NCBI GenBank assembly: GCA_022825195.1
Contig: JAJDYL010000123.1
Span: forward strand, 1-34,667
DNA length: 34,667 nt
Source: Alphaproteobacteria bacterium
Lineage (GTDB): Bacteria > Pseudomonadota > Alphaproteobacteria > Bin95
Reading direction: 5' to 3'
Shown here: one piece after another, positions 31,349 through 34,667 of the stretch
Layout of the letters: every line of letters begins with the position of its first letter
Position numbering within the stretch: the stretch's first letter is position 1
Position numbers and translations under genes: made by a program
Notes under the pieces: generated by a model
Seen by the model: only the letters and a program-made list of their open reading frames with translations
Database searches by the model: none
Told to the model about the DNA's origin: nothing

Positions 31349-32497
31349 TCACGGGCCGTCATAGAGCCAGGCCATGCCCTCGCGCAGTTCCGCCGTGGAG
31401 AGCACATGGTTGCGCAGTTCGCGGCGCACGCCTTCGGCATGGTAGATCTCACCCATCATCCGCGCCGTCAGCTGCACCCGGGCCGTGCGGAGATAGCGGG
31501 CCTTCGCATAGGAACGGAACGCGCGCTCGACATCGCCGTCGGCGGCAAGCGCATCCGCCAGCGCGACCGCATCCTCCACCGCCATGCAGGCGCCCTGCGC
31601 CAGATATTGCAGCGTCGGGTGCGCCGCGTCGCCCAGCAGGCAGACACGCCCGCGCGACCATTCGGCGACGGGCTCGCGGTCGCAGAGCACCCACATGCGC
31701 CAGGTCTCGATCTTTTCGAGCAGCGACAGCGGCCGGGCGGAGACGCCGGCGAAGCGCTCCATCAGTTCGGCCGGGTCGCCTTCGCTGTCCCAGCCTTCCA
31801 CATACCGGTCGGAGTGGAACACCGCGACCAGGTTGAACAGGGTGGAACGCCTGAGCGGGTAGTGGACCAGATGGTTCCGGGGCCCGGCCCAGAGCGCCGC
31901 CGCGTTCCAGCGCATCGCCGCCGGCACTTCGTCGATCGGCAACACGGCCCGGTAGGCGATATGGCCGGAGACCTTCGGCGGGCCGTCGCCGACGACATGG
32001 TCGCGCACCTTCGACCAGAGGCCGTCGGCGCCGACCAGGAACGCGCCGTCCCGGCTGCCGCCGCCGGCCAGACGGGCCCGGACGCGCCCGCCCGGCTCCT
32101 CCAGCGAGACGACCTCGGCATCCGTCTCGAATGTGACCGACCCGGACGCCTCGCAGGCTTCCAGCAAGGTGCGGTGGAAGTCCGCGCGGTGGGTCACGGC
32201 ATAGGGCGCGCCGAACCGCTCGCGGAAGGCCGGCCCGAGATCGCCGGTCACGACCGCCTCCCCGGTGAGCGCATCCATCATCACCAGCCGGTCCACGAAC
32301 ACGGCGTCGCGTGCGATGGCCTCGCCCACGCCCAGCCGGTCGAACATGCGGAACACGTTGGGGCCGAGCTGGATGCCGGCGCCGATCTCCCCGAATGCCG
32401 GCGCCTGCTCCAGCACGTGGCTCGCCATGCCCCGGCGCGCCAGCGCCAACGCCGCCGCCATGCCGCCGAGGCCGCCGCCGACGATGAGCGCGGTCAC
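31349..32497 (-). CDS. FAD-dependent aromatic hydroxylase, 3-hydroxybenzoate 6-hydroxylase-like
   Basis: A group A flavin monooxygenase of 382 residues. The FAD Rossmann motif GGGLGG is at 7-12, a DG motif is in GADGLWSKVRD, and the second FAD motif is LLGDAAHPTLQYLAQGACMA, close to 3-hydroxybenzoate 6-hydroxylase and salicylate hydroxylase. Other matching stretches are LWAGPRNHLVHYPL and WVLCDREPVAEW. It would make gentisate from 3-hydroxybenzoate with NADH and oxygen. Start at GTG 32497 in a GTGA overlap with the LLM gene. No gentisate dioxygenase is in the window, so the substrate call is moderate. Confidence 0.8.
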   Translation of the reverse strand: MTALIVGGGLGGMAAALALARRGMASHVLEQAPAFGEIGAGIQLGPNVFRMFDRLGVGEAIARDAVFVDRLVMMDALTGEAVVTGDLGPAFRERFGAPYAVTHRADFHRTLLEACEASGSVTFETDAEVVSLEEPGGRVRARLAGGGSRDGAFLVGADGLWSKVRDHVVGDGPPKVSGHIAYRAVLPIDEVPAAMRWNAAALWAGPRNHLVHYPLRRSTLFNLVAVFHSDRYVEGWDSEGDPAELMERFAGVSARPLSLLEKIETWRMWVLCDREPVAEWSRGRVCLLGDAAHPTLQYLAQGACMAVEDAVALADALAADGDVERAFRSYAKARYLRTARVQLTARMMGEIYHAEGVRRELRNHVLSTAELREGMAWLYDGP

Positions 32498-33321
32498 AGC
32501 CGGGCGGCCCAGCGGTCGAGCAGCGGCAGGACCGTATCGGCCCCGGCGCTCGGCAGGTTGAAGACGAGGCGCGCGACGCCGGCCTCCCGCCAGGCGTCGA
32601 GCCGGGCGGGATCGTCTTCCGCGCCGAAGACGGTGACCGGCACGGAGCGCCCCGCTTCCGCCTCCATGGCGCGAAACTCCGGCAGTTTGTCGAGCAGGTG
32701 GTAGGCCGGACGTTCGGCATGCGGCACCCAGCCGTCGCCCCAGGCCAGCGCCCGGCGCGCGCCGTGCGGGAACTCGCCGCCGACCAGCACTGGCGGTCCG
32801 CCCGGCTGCGCGGGCTTCGGGCGCGAGCGCATGCGCGGAAAGGACACATGCCGGCCCGAAAAGGCGGCTTCCTCCTCGTTCCAGATTTCGCGGATGGCGG
32901 CGACATGCTCGCGCAGGACCGCAAACCGGTCCTCGAACGCGGTGCCGTGGTTCGCCATCTCCTCGCGGTTCCAGCCGCCCCCGACGCCGAAGAGGAACCG
33001 GCCCCCGGAGAGCGCGTCGAGGCTCGCCGTCTGCTTGGCGAGCTGGATGGGGTCGCGCTGCGCGGCAAGGCAGATCCCGGTCGCGACCCTGAGCCGTTCG
33101 GTGACGGCGGCGGCCATGGACAACACGGTGAACGGGTCGGCCACATCGACATATTTCTCCGGCAGCGGCCCGCCCTGCGGCCAGGGCGAGGCGCGCTCGA
33201 CCGGGATGTGGGAATGCTCCGGCGCCCAGAAGGACTCGAAGCCGCGCTCCTCCAGCGCCCGCGCCAGCGCCGCCGGCGGCATCGAGTAGTCGGTAACGAA
33301 CATCGCCGCGCCGAACAGCAT
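32494..33321 (-). CDS. LLM-class (luciferase-like) oxidoreductase
   Basis: A TIM-barrel flavin- or F420-dependent oxidoreductase of 275 residues. Typical stretches are LEERGFESFWAPEHSHIP near the N terminus, RVATGICLAAQRDPIQLAKQ, LDALSGGRFLFGVGGGWNREE and the EIWNEEEAAFSGRHV segment. The cofactor (FMN or F420) cannot be told from sequence. Start at ATG 33321, 23 bp after the acetamidase stop; its stop overlaps the monooxygenase GTG (GTGA). The three genes on minus look like one operon for uptake and oxidation of an unidentified substrate. Confidence 0.88.
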   Translation of the reverse strand: MLFGAAMFVTDYSMPPAALARALEERGFESFWAPEHSHIPVERASPWPQGGPLPEKYVDVADPFTVLSMAAAVTERLRVATGICLAAQRDPIQLAKQTASLDALSGGRFLFGVGGGWNREEMANHGTAFEDRFAVLREHVAAIREIWNEEEAAFSGRHVSFPRMRSRPKPAQPGGPPVLVGGEFPHGARRALAWGDGWVPHAERPAYHLLDKLPEFRAMEAEAGRSVPVTVFGAEDDPARLDAWREAGVARLVFNLPSAGADTVLPLLDRWAARL

Positions 33322-33344
33322 GGGGCGAACCTCCACCGGCCTTG

Positions 33345-34280
33345 CTAGGGAATGAGCTGCTTGTCCAGCATGGCGTGGACGCCCTGCTGCTGGTTGACCA
33401 ATTGCGTGATCCGCAGGTCGCAGGCCAGGCTGCAGAGCATGTAGGCGTCCTCGCGCGACAGGTTCGAGCGCTGGCAGATGAAGCCGATCATGCGCCTGAG
33501 CGCGGTGCGGGCGGCCCGGTCGAGCGAGGCGTCGAAGGCGAACTGGATCCACCGGTCCGCCGTTTCCGCCATCGGCGCCTCCAGCGCCATGTCCTTGCGG
33601 AGCGTGAGGCGGAACCGCCCGGTCAGCGCCGTCTCGACGGCGGTCAGGCACACTTCCCCGTCGCCCTGCACGGCATGGCCGTCGCCGCAGGAGAACAGGG
33701 CGCCCGCCGCGAACACGGGCAGGTAGAGCACCGCGCCGGCGGTCAGCTCCTTGCAGTCGATATTGCCGCCGAAGGCGCGCGGCTGGACCGAGCTCGCCAT
33801 GCCCCAGTGCTCCGGCGGGGCCGTGCCCATGACGCCGAAGAACGGCCGGCAGGCAAGCGCGCCGCCCCAGGGCATCCGGGCTTCGCCGGCCTCCCGGTCG
33901 AGCGGGATCGTGACCATCCGCCCTTCCGGGAAATCCTCGGGCAGCGCGCCGCCCAGCGGACGGATCGCGTTCCAGCCCCAGTCCGTGCCGAGCCGCGCCT
34001 CCAGGATGTCGACCTGCAGCACGTCGCCCGGAACGGCCCCGGCGACGGCGACCGGGCCGGTCAGGATATGGCCGGAACCGAGCGGGCGCGGGGTCTCGGC
34101 ATGGATACGGCGCAAGGCCTCCGGCACCTCGAAGCCCGGCCCCGGAAGCGCGTCCGGTGCGCCGGAGACCGTCTCGATCTCGACCTCCGCGCCGCTCTCG
34201 ACCGTAAGCGCGGGCTTGAGGCGGGCATCGAAGAAGCCCCAGTGGACGGTGTTCGGGGCGGCAGGCAGTCGGTGGGACAT
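33345..34280 (-). CDS. Acetamidase/formamidase family protein
   Basis: A hydrolase of the FmdA/AmdA family that splits formamide or acetamide (or a related amide) to ammonia and acid. The 311-residue sequence has NTVHWGFFDARLKPAL at the start, SGHILTGPVAVAGAVPGD, LGTDWGWNAIRPLGGALP, CRPFFGVMGTAPPE and PRAFGGNIDCKELTAG, then FSCGDGHAVQGDGEVCLTAVE, all family landmarks. The ATG at 34280 is chosen; an in-frame GTG at 34295 adds five residues. It heads a probable operon with the LLM oxidoreductase and the monooxygenase. Confidence 0.9.
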   Translation of the reverse strand: MSHRLPAAPNTVHWGFFDARLKPALTVESGAEVEIETVSGAPDALPGPGFEVPEALRRIHAETPRPLGSGHILTGPVAVAGAVPGDVLQVDILEARLGTDWGWNAIRPLGGALPEDFPEGRMVTIPLDREAGEARMPWGGALACRPFFGVMGTAPPEHWGMASSVQPRAFGGNIDCKELTAGAVLYLPVFAAGALFSCGDGHAVQGDGEVCLTAVETALTGRFRLTLRKDMALEAPMAETADRWIQFAFDASLDRAARTALRRMIGFICQRSNLSREDAYMLCSLACDLRITQLVNQQQGVHAMLDKQLIP

Positions 34281-34310
34281 GGGTGAATCGTCCACGGCGG
34301 GTCAGGGTCG

Positions 34311-34338
34311 GCAATACTGCACCGGGGCGCGCCGCCAA
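34311..34338 (-). promoter_or_regulatory. Possible promoter of the acetamidase operon
   Basis: On the minus strand TTGGCG (34338-34333), a 16-base spacer and TATTGC (34316-34311) lie 30 bp before the acetamidase ATG. The -35 matches three or four of six consensus bases; it is weak but well placed. Confidence 0.33.
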
Positions 34339-34535
34339 TTCCAGTTCGATGCGACCGGAGGGCGGCGCCCCGGCACCGACCCCCGAAGCCTCGGGCGTCC
34401 GGGGCCCGCCCAGGGCGCATTTCGCGCTCCCTTTGTCACCCCGAACGCCCCGTTGCCGGAGGGCGTCCCTCCCTCGCGCATAATGCGCCCGCGCGCCCGC
34501 GAGCGCGGGGGTGGCGGAGCGGGATGACCCTCCCG
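34339..34535. other. GC-rich intergenic stretch with several hairpins
   Basis: About 200 bp between the acetamidase control region and the group II intron end. No gene is supported. It contains ACGCCC/GGGCGT (34444-34449 with 34461-34466), the palindrome GCGCATAATGCGC near 34476-34488, and CCCGCG/CGCGGG just after. The string CCCGAACGCC next to TGTCACC resembles, in reverse, part of the inverted-repeat element at 9360-9432, so both may belong to one dispersed repeat family. Confidence 0.4.
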
Positions 34536-34607
34536 GTCGCGGTAGGGACGCCGGTTTCCCGGCGCCCCCCGCACAGATCCGGACGTGCGCGCTAACGCAT
34601 CCGGCTC
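34536..34607 (-). ncRNA. Group II intron domains V and VI
   Basis: Domain V (34607-34575): lower stem GAGCCGGA with UCCGGAUC, a G-A mismatch where G-U is usual, a CG bulge, then the upper stem UGCG/CGCA closed by a UAGC-type loop rather than GNRA. Domain VI (34574-34536): GCGG (34572-34569) pairs with CCGC (34542-34539); above it, past the unpaired U34544 and A34543, GGGG pairs with UCCC-type bases and CGCCGG (34564-34559) with CCGGCG (34554-34549) around a GAAA loop. A34543 is the likely branch point. Confidence 0.78.
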
Positions 34608-34667
34608 CTACCTCGGGTAGTGACGGCGAAGCGCACGCTTGGCCACGGGTGCCGGGTCCGGGGTTTG
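34608..34667 (-). CDS. Possible C-terminal end of an intron-encoded reverse transcriptase/maturase (partial)
   Basis: One minus-strand frame is open from the window edge to TAG at 34610-34608, which directly precedes domain V, as intron-encoded frames in domain IV often do. Only 19 residues are visible (ending RALRRHYPR), too few to assign a family. The call rests on position alone. Confidence 0.4.
   Translation of the reverse strand, partial: QTPDPAPVAKRALRRHYPR

Larger units (their letters stand above)
34536..34667 (-). mobile_element. 3' end of a group II intron (cut by the window edge)
   Basis: Read on minus from the right edge, the sequence shows the end of a reverse-transcriptase-type reading frame, then domain V and domain VI of a group II intron. 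The 3' terminus is placed at 34536 (terminal AC), seven bases after a bulged A at 34543. Domain V has the catalytic AGC triad (34606-34604) and a two-base CG bulge (34585-34584). The intron body and most of any encoded maturase would lie to the right, outside the window. It sits about 255 bp upstream of the acetamidase start on the same strand. Confidence 0.8.

Noticed and set aside
34302..34574. A 90-codon minus-strand frame over the intron end and flanking DNA
   Set aside because: It crosses domain VI and the intron-exon junction; its sequence is explained by conserved RNA structure rather than protein.

Overview
The window is a gene-dense, high-GC stretch of bacterial chromosome, most likely from an alphaproteobacterium. 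The evidence for that is gene order and family membership: erpA next to xthA, mutY next to mmcB and divergent from a DciA-type gene plus dsbA, an alphaproteobacterial-style ornithine/lysine decarboxylase, the PhaR/PhaB polyhydroxyalkanoate genes, and aerobic/anaerobic hybrid cobalamin genes. Nothing in the sequence fixes the order or genus. Genes are tightly packed, with many 1-4 bp start/stop overlaps. I see no tRNA, rRNA or CRISPR array.

Layout. 1-2.1 kb: lepA (minus) with a promoter so close that the mRNA may be leaderless. 2.1-5.5 kb: a molybdenum-cofactor/formate-dehydrogenase maturation block, with moeA and a DUF488 gene on minus and fdhD and mobA on plus, divergent. 5.4-7.4 kb: an SDR oxidoreductase, xthA and erpA on minus, the last two behind a near-consensus promoter. 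7.4-9.2 kb: an ornithine/lysine decarboxylase gene with an unusually long (about 650 nt) structured leader that carries a possible upstream ORF. 9.5-16.3 kb: a minus-strand run of a proline aminopeptidase, a two-subunit acyl-CoA dehydrogenase, a VOC protein and a large alpha/beta hydrolase, divergent from an enoyl-CoA hydratase; this looks like a catabolic block of unknown substrate. 17.1-20 kb: DNA maintenance and redox genes (mmcB, mutY, dciA-like, dsbA). 20-26.8 kb: cobalamin synthesis: cbiB/cobD on minus, then a plus-strand operon cbiX-cobH-cobL-cobI-cbiG/cobJ-cobM in which every junction overlaps. 26.7-31.3 kb: a Nudix gene, then a polyhydroxyalkanoate locus (phaB, a short phaC-like synthase, a possible small partner ORF, a NYN-domain protein and phaR) with TGC/GCA-rich candidate PhaR operators before phaB and phaR. 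31.3-34.3 kb: a 3-hydroxybenzoate 6-hydroxylase-like monooxygenase, a luciferase-like oxidoreductase and an acetamidase/formamidase. 34.5 kb to the end: the 3' end (domains V and VI) of a group II intron on minus, cut by the window edge.

How the parts work together. The Mo-cofactor genes would equip a formate dehydrogenase encoded elsewhere. The cob operon covers chelation and much of ring methylation and contraction, and it uses CbiX and CbiG (early-cobalt enzymes) alongside Cob-type methyltransferases; reductase, amidase and late steps must lie elsewhere. PhaB supplies (R)-3-hydroxybutyryl-CoA, the PhaC-like enzyme would polymerise it, and PhaR would repress the set until polymer accumulates. 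The most unusual items are the long odc leader, the small ORF overlapping phaC, the FdhD with a relocated Cys pair, and the group II intron terminus.
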